Source: an uncultured Eubacteriales bacterium (GTDB lineage Bacteria; Bacillota; Clostridia; Oscillospirales; Oscillospiraceae). Taken from it: a stretch of DNA of 28,779 nt. A program made the translations under genes and the position numbers. Positions 20,920-28,692 of the stretch are shown one piece after another. The DNA lies in contig CAJKSU010000010.1 in assembly GCA_905202605.1 (NCBI GenBank), positions 1-28,779 on the forward strand, written 5' to 3'. Every line of letters begins with the position of its first letter. The stretch's first letter is position 1. Under the pieces are notes generated by a model. That model worked only from the letters and a program-made list of their open reading frames with translations. It did not search any database and was not told where the DNA came from.

Positions 20920-22401
20920 TTACTCGCAGAGCTGCTTCATCCAGAGCATGAAGCCCTCGGTATCGTCATCGGCGCAGTGTCCGCCGTCCCAAATCAGCCG
21001 AGCGGAGACGTCCTTTCCGAGATCGTAAAGGGCGGTGGCAAGGTTGGTGACGATGGGCAGGGAAGTATCCTTGTCGCAGGCGCCGTGGCGGATCCACCAG
21101 TGAGGGGCGCAGCCGGGGTTCTTCTCCGCAATGAAGTCCATGGGGTTCATGAGATGGATCACGTGCTTTAGATCCTCGCTCAGCTCAGTGGCGGTTTCGT
21201 CAGGGTCATGGCGGAGGCTAAAGGTGGTGAAATGGCGGGAATTCTGGGCAGCGGTGCCGAACAGAATCGGTTCAGCCATGGCCTTATGGAAGTCATCAAA
21301 GGCGGGGAGACCCTTCATACGTCCGCAGTGGGTGAGATAATCCTCAAAGGTGAAGGCCGCGCTCTCCCCGTCAAAGGTGAACCATGGGTTCTCCTTCAAA
21401 TAGCGTTCCTGCTGCTCTGGGGTAGATTCTGCCCACGCCTTATTGGCGGCGGGGATCAGGAAAACCTTGAGAATATAATCCTTGAGGTTCTCTGAGGTGA
21501 CCGCACCGTAGCCGTTCATGCCGGTGAGTTGCAGGCTATCCTGATAGCGCGGGAACTCCGCTGCCAGCGCCTTGGACAGTGCCTGATCTACCATGCCCGC
21601 GGGGATAAAGCCCATGGGGCCGCCGGAGCTTCCAACGCATGGGATAGCACCGTACTGCCATTCATAGGCGCTGTCGGCGTGCTCCAGATTGGTGATGGGG
21701 CTGTAGGAGGCAGAGCCCATAATGTCATCCCGCTCATCCGCTGCGCCAATCTCCTTGAGATAGGGATCGTACAGAGGGCTGTTGCCGGAGGCTGCCAACA
21801 AGCAGGAGAGCGCACCGCCCGCGCTGCCGCCGGAGGAGAAGATCTTCTCCGGGTCGCCGGGCATAATGCCCTTGTTGTGACGGAGATAACGCACCGCCGC
21901 CTTCAAGTCCACAATTGCGGCGGGAGCCTTGCCGTAATAGGTGCCGTCGGGGGACTGGTTGTCTCTACCGCGGCATCCGGGGCAGACTACTACGAAGCCA
22001 TAGGCCAGTGCCAGCGCCTTGGTATTGCCGGAGCCTTCCTCACCGCCAAGGCCCAGATAACCGCCGTTGGGCGCAGCCGGGGGAGGACCGCCGGGACCAC
22101 CGGGTCCACCCGGACCACCAGGGCCGCCGGGAGGGCCAAAACCCCGCAAATTGGAGGAGGACATATAGCCGCCCACGTCAATGGCAAAAAAGATCGGTGC
22201 CTGAGATGCGTCATAGGCCACGCCGCCAATCTCCGTGGGAACCCAGATGTCCAGAGACTGATATTCCGGATCCACGGGCTTTTCTACATAGAGAAGATGC
22301 TCATACTTGCGATACGCCACCGAAACCTTGCCCTTGCGGGTGTCTACGCCCTGATGGTCAGTGGTGTAGCGATCTGCGGGAAAACGAAGTGCATCATTCA
22401 T
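20920..22401 (-). CDS. Subtype B tannase family alpha/beta hydrolase
   Basis: The 493-residue cytosolic protein (no signal peptide) matches Lactobacillus plantarum TanLpl over its length by memory: IRYxxxNKG-like VRYLRHNKGIMPGD, GGSAGGALS, ASGNS, ITNLEHADSAYEWQY, RMKGLPAFD, HWWIRHGACDKDTS and GGHCADD. Positions recalled as catalytic there are kept: Ser193 (163), Asp443 (419) and His475 (451). The galloyl-contact residues also match: Lys363 (343), Glu377 (357) and Asp445 (421). The spacing between Lys and Glu (14) and between Asp and His (30) is identical. It should hydrolyse galloyl esters and release gallate. Residues about 88-118 hold an inserted Gly/Pro repeat (PGGPGGPGG) absent from TanLpl. 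The ATG follows AAGGATGG. The gene has its own strong promoter and terminator. Confidence 0.83.
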   Translation of the reverse strand: MNDALRFPADRYTTDHQGVDTRKGKVSVAYRKYEHLLYVEKPVDPEYQSLDIWVPTEIGGVAYDASQAPIFFAIDVGGYMSSSNLRGFGPPGGPGGPGGPGGPGGPPPAAPNGGYLGLGGEEGSGNTKALALAYGFVVVCPGCRGRDNQSPDGTYYGKAPAAIVDLKAAVRYLRHNKGIMPGDPEKIFSSGGSAGGALSCLLAASGNSPLYDPYLKEIGAADERDDIMGSASYSPITNLEHADSAYEWQYGAIPCVGSSGGPMGFIPAGMVDQALSKALAAEFPRYQDSLQLTGMNGYGAVTSENLKDYILKVFLIPAANKAWAESTPEQQERYLKENPWFTFDGESAAFTFEDYLTHCGRMKGLPAFDDFHKAMAEPILFGTAAQNSRHFTTFSLRHDPDETATELSEDLKHVIHLMNPMDFIAEKNPGCAPHWWIRHGACDKDTSLPIVTNLATALYDLGKDVSARLIWDGGHCADDDTEGFMLWMKQLCE

Positions 22402-22433
22402 GGCTGATTCACCATCCTTATCGGTTTTTGTTT

Positions 22434-22462
22434 ATTATACTGCATCGTAAAAACGCTTTCAA
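22434..22462 (-). promoter_or_regulatory. Sigma-A promoter for the tannase gene
   Basis: On the minus strand, TTGAAA (22457-22462), a 17-base spacer and a perfect TATAAT (22434-22439). Confidence 0.82.
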
Positions 22463-22493
22463 TTCGTATTACCAAAGAATTGATTCCGGAATA

Positions 22494-22537
22494 GAATAAT
22501 GTCGCCGCAATCTGGAATGACTACGGCGACATTATTC
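22494..22537 (-). terminator. Hairpin after the SLH protein gene
   Basis: A perfect 14-bp stem GAATAATGTCGCCG / CGGCGACATTATTC starts four bases past the stop. The T-run behind it is weak (TATTCC), so it may act more as a 3'-end stabiliser than a strong terminator. Confidence 0.65.
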
Positions 22538-22540
22538 ACA

Positions 22541-24382
22541 TTATACGAAATGGCTGCGGGATTCTGCCTCAGGAAAGGAGGTTACCTTGGGCGCGGCATA
22601 GCTGAAATCCGTGCCTGTAAACCACCGATAAAGCTCAGCCAGCCAACTCATGAAGGCGTTTCGACTCATGCCGAACTGTCCATCCCTTCCATAGGGAAGC
22701 GTCACTTTGGGCGCAGCGCATAGCGCAACACCACTCTGCGGCATGTAAAGTGTAGCAGAGCTGACCTCGAGTGCCTCCGCTGGTTGCTGAGTTTCCTTTC
22801 CGGAAAACGATTGAATATACCGATAGAGCATGGTGACCGCCTCGCCGCGCCGGGTGCTGTTGAGAGGCTGGATGTACAGCATGTCACCGGACTGGACGCC
22901 GCGAATGATTTCCTCCTTGGTACAGAAGCTAATCGCATCTTTTGCATAGAGACGCACCTGATCGGCATCGGCAAATTTACTGAGGTCGCCGGACAAATCC
23001 GGAGTAATGCCCTGATACTTCGCGTAGCGCAGGAGGATCACGGCGAGATCCTGCCGTAGAATGGGATTGTTGGGCAGGAAGGTATTCTTGCCGGTACCGA
23101 GAACAATACCGTTCTGATAGGCCCAGAACACTGCGTCACTGTAGTACTTCCCGGAAGGAACGTCAGTAAAGGGAGACTGCGACTGAACACTGGGGCTGCC
23201 CTCCATTCGATAGAGAATGGTGACCACCATACCGCGGGTCAGGGGCGTGGCGGGGGAGAAGTGGGTGCTGTTCATGCCGTTGACATACTGCTTTGCGTAG
23301 AAGTAGTCAATGGCATCCCGATAATACTGCTGGGGGCAGTCCTCAAAAATCGGGGCAGTATCATAGGTGATATCCTGATTGCAGAGGGTGCAGTGATTGG
23401 TCGATTTGCCCGGTTGGGTCGCGGTCGGTGCTGCTACCACCGTTGCCTGATTGCTGCCAAAATTATGGGCGTTAGGGTCGATGGGATAATCCGCATGATA
23501 AGTCTTTCCGCATCGGGTACAGGTGTAGTCGCCGGAACCGGTGGAAACGCAGGTGGCCTTGACCTCGTTCTTTGAAACATAGCTGTGTCCCACCGTAACG
23601 GTAAGAGAAGCGGTGACGGTATCGGCATCCGCGCCGCTGACGGACTTTCGCACTGCGGTGACCGTAATGACCGCCGTACCGTCCTTGAGCGCGGAAACAT
23701 GTGCCACGCCGCCGCCGTCCGAGACGGACGCCACGGAGGAATCACTGCTGGAAAAGCTCACATAGCGGTATCCCGAAACATTCAGAGGCTGAAACAGTAC
23801 ACCATAATCCCCGGAGGTGCCGGGGCAGAGGGCAGCCGAAGAAACCGCGGTAACCTTGCTCTGGTCATAGCTTCCGCCGGGAACTGCATAGAAGCTGAGA
23901 GAATTCAGCGGAATCCGCTGAGACACCACCGAGAAGGGGATTGTATAAACAGCAGCACCGGAAACCGGCGTACCGCTGCTGTTTCCTACGTAGAATTGAA
24001 GCTCATAGGTGCCAAGCTTCAAATTGGAGGTTGCGGCAGACCAGTTGACTGTAGTGACCTTACTGGAGGAATATTTGCTCAGGTTTATTTTGACACTGGG
24101 ATATGTGGCGGTATCATTCTGCTTGGTGCTGCGGATCTTAATCCAGCCAAAGTTATTTCCGCCGCCGACAATATTGGCGCGGAATTTGCTGTTTTCTCCC
24201 CGCACCACCGATAGCTCATAGTCTGCCGTATAGGGCGTAATCCCCGGTGCAGCGGCAAGCTGGGTGCTTTCCAGCGAAGCGGAGGAATAAACCTCAACGT
24301 CATCCGCATCTGATGCAAACGTCGATCCGGCAGACAGCGTTAGTAATAACAATATCATAACAAGTGCTCGCAGCCATTTCAA
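22541..24382 (-). CDS. Secreted S-layer-homology (SLH) surface protein with Ig-like and Cys-rich repeats
   Basis: The 613-residue protein starts at a TTG (24382) behind AAAGGAG. The next in-frame ATG (codon 9) has no ribosome site and would shorten the signal peptide. The signal peptide covers about residues 1-23 (LVMILLLLTLSAGSTFAS). Then come beta-rich modules up to about 260, including a BIG2-like core (SSSDSSVASVSDGGGVAHVS), and a GHSY...C...CTRCG / HCTLC Cys-rich surface repeat at about 265-340. Three SLH domains follow at about 345-395, 404-458 and 469-525 (FEDCPQQYYRDAIDYF, FTDVPSGKYYSDAVFW, FADADQVRLYAKDAIS), which bind secondary cell-wall polymer. An 85-residue tail follows. It anchors to the cell wall, and its ligand is unknown. 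Confidence 0.85.
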   Translation of the reverse strand: MKWLRALVMILLLLTLSAGSTFASDADDVEVYSSASLESTQLAAAPGITPYTADYELSVVRGENSKFRANIVGGGNNFGWIKIRSTKQNDTATYPSVKINLSKYSSSKVTTVNWSAATSNLKLGTYELQFYVGNSSGTPVSGAAVYTIPFSVVSQRIPLNSLSFYAVPGGSYDQSKVTAVSSAALCPGTSGDYGVLFQPLNVSGYRYVSFSSSDSSVASVSDGGGVAHVSALKDGTAVITVTAVRKSVSGADADTVTASLTVTVGHSYVSKNEVKATCVSTGSGDYTCTRCGKTYHADYPIDPNAHNFGSNQATVVAAPTATQPGKSTNHCTLCNQDITYDTAPIFEDCPQQYYRDAIDYFYAKQYVNGMNSTHFSPATPLTRGMVVTILYRMEGSPSVQSQSPFTDVPSGKYYSDAVFWAYQNGIVLGTGKNTFLPNNPILRQDLAVILLRYAKYQGITPDLSGDLSKFADADQVRLYAKDAISFCTKEEIIRGVQSGDMLYIQPLNSTRRGEAVTMLYRYIQSFSGKETQQPAEALEVSSATLYMPQSGVALCAAPKVTLPYGRDGQFGMSRNAFMSWLAELYRWFTGTDFSYAAPKVTSFPEAESRSHFV

Positions 24383-24456
24383 GGGAAATCAGCTCCTTTT
24401 TCAACCAGTTGCTCTTTTCTGCGTATCTAATTTTCTTCGCATTCCATACTGAATTT

Positions 24457-24485
24457 ACTATAACATAATCATGAAGAATTGGCAA
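24457..24485 (-). promoter_or_regulatory. Sigma-A promoter for the SLH protein gene
   Basis: On the minus strand, TTGCCA (24480-24485), a 17-base spacer and TATAGT (24457-24462). Confidence 0.72.
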
Positions 24486-24503
24486 TATGCATTTCTGTAG
24501 TAT

Positions 24504-25565
24504 TTACAAAACAACCGGATAATCTGCTGAAATTTGAATCTCCCAAGCAGGAATACAAGGGGTACGGTGGAGCGATATGCGATAGCCGGGGCAAAGCTCC
24601 TGAAGCAGCATGGGCAGAGTGATGAAATCATCCGGCCTGTGATAAGCGGAAATCAGCAGCTTGGGACGGCAGCGCCGAATGGTGTCCGCCATGCCCAGAA
24701 GCGTTTCCCGTTCTGCACCCTCCACATCCATTTTTACATAGCTTACATCAAGATGGAGAGTATCCACGGGAATTGCTCTCACAGAGTGGAGGTGGCGATA
24801 CTGTCCGGGTAACTCCGGAATGATGGAGCAGTTGCGCCCGCCCTTTCCCGTAAAGGTCAGGGTTTCGGCTCGGTTCCAGCTGGCGTAGGGGAGCAGTGTA
24901 ATGGAGTCTCGACCACCCCATGCCTCCCGGAGCTTCTTAAAATTGTGGGCATCCGGCTCCAGCGCCGTAATGGCGGCGTACTGTCCGCCGGTTAGTGAGA
25001 GAAATTCTTCGATGGTATCCCCCCGATATGCGCCAAGATCCAGAAAGGCTTCGTGATCGTGGAGCCGGAGCCGAGAGAGCAGAACGCTGCGGTCTGCGGT
25101 TCCCTGCATCAGCGTTTCGGGATCGCCGGACAGCTTATAGTCAAGCAGCGCGTCAAACAGCGTTTTGGACGCCTCGTCCCCAAGGAGCGCACGGCACTGC
25201 TGTATTTCCTCTTGGCGGTTCGCAACCTCCTCTGGGGTCAGGCTGTGACCGCCCAGCAGCGGCACATCGGGGATCCGCAGAAGATGTCGGCGGGACAGCG
25301 CCAGAATGTCCTCAATTTCCTCCGGACGCTCCGTGCCGAAGGCCAGAACAACGGCGGCGTCAGGGTATTCGCTGAGGGCACGGGTTCTCTGCAGCACGGG
25401 ATAGCCCTGAAACATCCCCTCACGGGCGTGGCTGTCGCTGGAAAAGATCCCGGCAATGGGAACGTCATAACGGCGGCATAATTCCAGTACCTTCTCTGCA
25501 CCGTTGCCCATGCCGTAGAGCAGGATTGGGCGGGAAAGGGCGTGGAGTTCCTCCCATAGAAACAT
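24504..25565 (-). CDS. FkbM family SAM-dependent methyltransferase
   Basis: The 353-residue protein starts at the ATG behind GAGGTGCTTTC. The N-terminal about 110 residues look like a Rossmann-type domain (PILLYGMGNGAEKVLELC, VVLAFGTERPEEIEDIL). The C-terminal part is an FkbM methyltransferase: motif I FLDLGAYRGDT at about 174-184, ALEPDAHNFKKL at about 201-212 and VKMDVEGAERETLLGM at about 268-283. The family O-methylates sugars in glycans, polyketides or cell-surface polymers. The N-terminal extension is common in anaerobe members near surface polysaccharide genes. It lies 71 bases past the thiolase gene, behind that gene's terminator, with no visible promoter of its own, so it may depend on read-through. 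Confidence 0.82.
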   Translation of the reverse strand: MFLWEELHALSRPILLYGMGNGAEKVLELCRRYDVPIAGIFSSDSHAREGMFQGYPVLQRTRALSEYPDAAVVLAFGTERPEEIEDILALSRRHLLRIPDVPLLGGHSLTPEEVANRQEEIQQCRALLGDEASKTLFDALLDYKLSGDPETLMQGTADRSVLLSRLRLHDHEAFLDLGAYRGDTIEEFLSLTGGQYAAITALEPDAHNFKKLREAWGGRDSITLLPYASWNRAETLTFTGKGGRNCSIIPELPGQYRHLHSVRAIPVDTLHLDVSYVKMDVEGAERETLLGMADTIRRCRPKLLISAYHRPDDFITLPMLLQELCPGYRISLHRTPCIPAWEIQISADYPVVL

Positions 25566-25591
25566 GAAAGCACCTCAAATCTGACAGAATA

Positions 25592-25623
25592 GAAAAATGG
25601 CGCTGCCGAAGCAGCGCCATTTT
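25592..25623. terminator. Terminator between thiolase and methyltransferase genes
   Basis: A perfect 13-bp stem AAAATGGCGCTGC / GCAGCGCCATTTT has a CGAA tetraloop. On the minus strand, the direction of the thiolase transcript, it ends in TTTTTCT. Confidence 0.9.
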
Positions 25624-25636
25624 GAAAAAGCGGAAA

Positions 25637-26860
25637 TTACTTGCAGAGCTCGTAGATGCCGCAAGCGCCCATGCCGCCGCCGATGCACATGGTAACCATG
25701 CCATACTTGCCAGCGGTCTCAGGATCCTGAAGGTAATCGAGAACCTTGCAGGTCAGGAATGCGCCGGTAGCGCCCATGGGATGACCCAGAGCCATAGCAC
25801 CGCCGTAGGGGTTGACCTTAGCCTCGTCCCACATCTCCTGGAAGCCATCGAGGTAGGGATCGTTCACAACGTTCTTCACGCAAGCCAGAGCCTGGGAAGC
25901 AAATGCCTCGTTCAGCTCAACAACGTCCATCTCCTTGATGGAGTGGAAGCCGGCATGCTTCAGAGCCTTGGGGATTGCGTAAACAGGACCCATGCCCATA
26001 CGGGTAGCGTCGCAGCCAGCAACCTGGAAGTCGATCAGACGAGCGATAGGCTTAATGCCCAGCTCACGAGCGTAAACCTCATCCATCAGGATGACATATG
26101 CAGCAGCGTCAGTGGTCTGGGAAGAGGTAGCAGCGGTAACCTTGCCACCCTTGTCCTCGGGAACGAAGCAGGTCTTCAGGGAAGCCATCTTCTCCATGGA
26201 GGTCTTCAGGTTGCCGTCCATGTCAGCCAGAATGCCGTCATCATAGGTAACCTCAGTGCCGTCAGCCTTCACAACGGGGATGATGGAGGGAGCCAGCTTG
26301 CCGTCCTTCCGAGCCTTAGCGGCACGGGTGTGGGAGGTCAGAGCCATCTCGTCCATGACCTCACGGGTCATGTTATAGTCGTTGGCAACGTTCTCAGCGG
26401 TCTGACCCATAGTCATGTAGCCGCCGGGATAGTTCTCAAGAATCCAGGGGTTGCCGTACTTCTCATAGTCGAAGGGACCAAAGCACTTGGTCATGCACTC
26501 GACGCCGCCGCCGATGCCGATCTTGTACTGGCCAGCGGTGATAGCGTTGGCAACAGTAGAGATGGCCTGCAGGCCGGAGGAGCAGAAACGGTTGATGGTC
26601 TGAGCGGGAACGTCATCGGGCAGCTCAGCACGGTTGACAATCAGACGGCCAGCGTTCAGGTTCAGCTCGTTGATAGCCATTGCGCAGCCAGTGATGACAT
26701 CGCCGATCTCTTCGGGATGCTCCTGGATGTAAGGAACCTTTGCGATAACGCCCTTCAGAGCCTGAGCAGCGTAATCAATGGGATGCATGTCGGCCAGACC
26801 GCCCTTACGAGCGCGGCAGCAAGGGGTTCTGCCGTATGCAACAACAACAGGTGTAGCCAT
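25637..26860 (-). CDS. Acetyl-CoA C-acyltransferase (degradative, FadA-like thiolase)
   Basis: The 407-residue protein starts at the ATG behind TTAGGAGG (MATPVVVAYGRTP). An in-frame upstream ATG seven codons earlier overlaps the ribosome site and is rejected. Catalytic residues are visible: nucleophilic Cys in NRFCSSGLQA, Asn in ELNEAFASQA, His in ALGHPMGATGA and the second Cys in CIGGGMGACGIYE. The NRFCSSGLQ and GCAMAINELNLNAGR forms match degradative 3-ketoacyl-CoA thiolases rather than the ThlA type (VCGSGLKA). It cleaves or condenses acyl-CoA and acetyl-CoA in the cytosol, for beta-oxidation-type or acid-forming pathways. Codon choice is strikingly restricted compared with neighbours (many AAC, GCT, ATC, CGT), which suggests very high expression. 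No other beta-oxidation gene is nearby. Confidence 0.88.
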   Translation of the reverse strand: MATPVVVAYGRTPCCRARKGGLADMHPIDYAAQALKGVIAKVPYIQEHPEEIGDVITGCAMAINELNLNAGRLIVNRAELPDDVPAQTINRFCSSGLQAISTVANAITAGQYKIGIGGGVECMTKCFGPFDYEKYGNPWILENYPGGYMTMGQTAENVANDYNMTREVMDEMALTSHTRAAKARKDGKLAPSIIPVVKADGTEVTYDDGILADMDGNLKTSMEKMASLKTCFVPEDKGGKVTAATSSQTTDAAAYVILMDEVYARELGIKPIARLIDFQVAGCDATRMGMGPVYAIPKALKHAGFHSIKEMDVVELNEAFASQALACVKNVVNDPYLDGFQEMWDEAKVNPYGGAMALGHPMGATGAFLTCKVLDYLQDPETAGKYGMVTMCIGGGMGACGIYELCK

Positions 26861-26885
26861 GGGGAATTTCCTCCTAATCAATATT

Positions 26886-26902
26886 TATTCCGTTACGGAA
26901 TA
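26886..26902 (-). promoter_or_regulatory. Palindrome in the thiolase 5' UTR, possible operator
   Basis: TATTCCGT-T-ACGGAATA is a perfect inverted repeat with 8-base arms, about 30 bases past the expected transcription start. A second inverted repeat GCATGG-N7-CCATGC lies at 26915-26933, over the start region. Either could be a repressor site. No regulator gene is nearby. Confidence 0.5.
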
Positions 26903-26939
26903 CTTTGCTATAAAGCATGGTATGATTCCATGCTCCACT

Positions 26940-26968
26940 ATTATAGCACACAATTCTCAAAATTCCAC
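26940..26968 (-). promoter_or_regulatory. Extended -10 promoter for the thiolase gene
   Basis: On the minus strand, TATAAT (26940-26945) is preceded by TGC (extended -10). The -35 at 26963-26968, GTGGAA, is weak. The sequence CAAAATTCCAC over the -35 (26958-26968) recurs as CAAAAATTCCAC at 26991-27002, possibly activator half-sites. Confidence 0.65.
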
Positions 26969-27062
26969 TATAAATTTAATGCCGTTTTCACAAAAATTCC
27001 ACAAATCTTCCCGTAGATTCATTTGAAAAATCAGAAAATTGTTGGAAAGAACCAAAAGGCAC

Positions 27063-27091
27063 TTGCATTTTTCGAGAAGGCGTATTATAAT
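27063..27091 (+). promoter_or_regulatory. Sigma-A promoter for tRNA-Leu
   Basis: TTGCAT (27063-27068), a 17-base spacer and a perfect TATAAT (27086-27091), 20 bases before the tRNA. Confidence 0.85.
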
Positions 27092-27111
27092 GAACAAACA
27101 TTCTTACATCT

Positions 27112-27197
27112 GCCGGTGTGATGGAATGGTAGACGTGACGGACTCAAAATCCGTTGGTGGCAACATCGTGTGGGTTCGAGTCCCACCACCGGCACCA
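27112..27197 (+). tRNA. tRNA-Leu, anticodon CAA
   Basis: An 86-base tRNA. The acceptor stem is GCCGGTG / CACCGGC (27112-27118, 27187-27193), the discriminator A27194 and CCA is encoded. The anticodon stem ACGGA/TCCGT encloses loop CTCAAAA, with CAA at 27145-27147, reading UUG codons. A long variable arm (TGGTGGCAACATCGTG region) is as expected for a class II tRNA-Leu. The T arm GTGGGTTCGAGTCCCAC is perfect. Confidence 0.97.
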
Positions 27198-27323
27198 GAA
27201 ACGCCTCTTATGAGGCTCAAAGAATAGAGAATAAAGAATATAGAATAAATAAAAATGTTCTGGCAGAAGCCGGGGCGTTTCTGTATTATTCTTTGTTCTT
27301 TGTTCTTTTTTCTTTTCTTTGAG
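27198..27323 (+). repeat. AT-rich spacer with competing inverted repeats after tRNA-Leu
   Basis: AGAAACGCC (27197-27205) is complementary to GGCGTTTCT (27274-27282), and CTCAAAGAA (27216-27224) to TTCTTTGAG (27315-27323). The two helices cross, so they would be a pseudoknot or alternatives. A small GCCTC/GAGGC hairpin lies at 27203-27216. Between them are A-rich GAATA-type repeats (27221-27250), mirrored by T-rich TTCTTTG-type repeats (27288-27320). This probably contains the tRNA terminator. Its origin is unknown. The rest, up to ylmH, shows no clear promoter. Confidence 0.5.
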
Positions 27324-27407
27324 GGTAATTCGTTCATTCAGGATTGTTTGGAGATCAAGCGCATTTTGATTTCATCACTGAACACCGCGAAAAAGTAAGG
27401 GGCTTTT

Positions 27408-28205
27408 ATGGATAAACAATCGCTCATCTCCTCCTTTGCCCAGACGCAGGAGGACACCCTGTTACTCGCAAAAATCTACGACAAACTCACCGCCGGGGCG
27501 CGGCGGAACATTCCGGCCTGTACTGCGTTTCTCACCGGGCGGGAGCAGATCATAGCCGAACGGCTCATGATGGCGGCGGGGGTCCCGGACATTCACCTGT
27601 TCGGCGGCGTTCCCGGTGCGGAGCGTCAGGTGATGTGCTACATCCCGGACTACTATATTCCCAACGACTATCTTACCGGAGACGACGGCCCCGTTGCGGC
27701 ACTCCGGGCAGAAATTTCCTCCTACGATCATCTGGAGCATCGGGACTTTTTGGGCGGCATTCTCGCTCAGGGTATCCGCAGAGAGGTGCTGGGGGACATC
27801 TTTGTAGGAGAACGTTCCTGCGATTTTCTGGTGCTCCGGGAGATGGCCCCGTATCTGTTGCAGCAGCTTACCGCCATCGGGAGAGCGAGAGTTCGCCTGT
27901 CAGAGATTCTGCTGTCGGAGATTCAGGTACCCCAACAGAAAACAAAGGTCATCAAGGACACGGTGGCGTCCCTGCGGCTGGACAGCGTCATGGCCTCCGG
28001 CTTTTCCATGGGGCGCAGCAAGGCGCAGAGCTATATCTCTGCCGGAAAGGTGCAGGTGGATCATCTGCCAGTCACCAAGTCCGACCGGGAGGTAGCTCAG
28101 GGGGCAGTGATCTCCGCCAGAGGGCTGGGAAAGCTCAAGGTCACCTCGGTGGGCGGTACCACGAAAAAGGGCCGCATCTCTGTGATTCTGGAACGATATT
28201 TATAA
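27408..28205 (+). CDS. ylmH: YlmH family RNA-binding protein (S4 domain)
   Basis: The 265-residue protein starts at the ATG behind AAGGGG. The N-terminal about 180 residues match the YlmH region (ARRNIPACTAFLTGREQ, DYLTGDDGPVAALRAEIS, HRDFLGGILAQGIRREVLGDIFVGE, LLSEIQVP). The C-terminal S4 domain at about 185-245 contains LRLDSVMASGFSMGRSKAQSYISAGKVQVDH, the RNA-binding loop. YlmH proteins act on the large ribosomal subunit, and in Bacillus a role in rescuing stalled ribosomes has been reported. In many Firmicutes the gene lies near division and cell-envelope genes (ylm cluster). Here it is followed within 13 bases by a GNAT gene, with which it probably forms an operon. Confidence 0.88.
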   Translation: MDKQSLISSFAQTQEDTLLLAKIYDKLTAGARRNIPACTAFLTGREQIIAERLMMAAGVPDIHLFGGVPGAERQVMCYIPDYYIPNDYLTGDDGPVAALRAEISSYDHLEHRDFLGGILAQGIRREVLGDIFVGERSCDFLVLREMAPYLLQQLTAIGRARVRLSEILLSEIQVPQQKTKVIKDTVASLRLDSVMASGFSMGRSKAQSYISAGKVQVDHLPVTKSDREVAQGAVISARGLGKLKVTSVGGTTKKGRISVILERYL

Positions 28206-28218
28206 GGAGGATTGCCGA

Positions 28219-28692
28219 ATGATCACATCCATTTGGCTTCGTCCCGGCGAGGATCTGACGGTCCCCTACAGCATCCGGGAAGAGGTCTTTCAAAAGGAGC
28301 TTGGCTGGACGAAGGAAGCGGATCAGGACGTGATGGACGCCTATGCCTATCATCTGGTACTGCTTCTGAATGATGTTCCGGTGGCGACGGGACGGCTCTC
28401 CTATGACGGAGTGGGCATGGCGCGGCTGAGCCGCATCTGTGTCCTCAAAAAATACCGCTGTCAGGGCATTGGCGACGGACTGGTGAAGGTGCTGGACTAC
28501 AAGGCCTCCCAGTTGGGGATGGGACATTCCCGCGTGGAGACGATCCGGGCGCTGGAGGTATTTTATATGCGCATCGGCTATCTTGCCACCGGTGCGGAGC
28601 GGACAGCGGGCGGCATGGAGCTCATTACCATGGAAAAGGAGACAAACGATGGAACAAGAAAAAATTGCGCGCATCAATGCACTTGCTCATAA
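28219..28692 (+). CDS. GNAT family N-acetyltransferase
   Basis: The 157-residue protein starts at the ATG behind AAGGAGG. The GNAT fold is visible: a VPYSIREEVFQKELGW start typical of the ElaA/YjcF-like branch, strand VATGRLSYDG, then strand 4 and the acetyl-CoA loop as RLSRICVLKKYRCQGIGDGLVKVL (Q-x-x-G-x-G/A form QGIGDG), and a C-terminal FYMRIGYLATG. It transfers acetyl from acetyl-CoA to an amine, and the substrate is unknown. The last 15 codons overlap the DUF896 gene by 44 bases in another frame, so the end (NDGTRKNCAHQCTCS) may be unconstrained. It sits between ylmH and the DUF896 gene, likely in one transcript. Confidence 0.83.
   Translation: MITSIWLRPGEDLTVPYSIREEVFQKELGWTKEADQDVMDAYAYHLVLLLNDVPVATGRLSYDGVGMARLSRICVLKKYRCQGIGDGLVKVLDYKASQLGMGHSRVETIRALEVFYMRIGYLATGAERTAGGMELITMEKETNDGTRKNCAHQCTCS

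Noticed and set aside
22080..22140. Short GC-rich repeats that could be taken for a CRISPR array or minisatellite
   Set aside because: They encode an in-frame Gly/Pro repeat in the tannase gene and have no spacers.
25637..26860. Biosynthetic ThlA-type thiolase of the butyrate pathway
   Set aside because: The nucleophile motif is NRFCSSGLQ rather than VCGSGLKA, and no hbd, crt or bcd genes are adjacent.
25622..27016. 464-codon plus-strand open frame opposite the thiolase
   Set aside because: A shadow caused by the strongly biased codon use of the thiolase. Composition is unlike a real protein, and there is no start signal.
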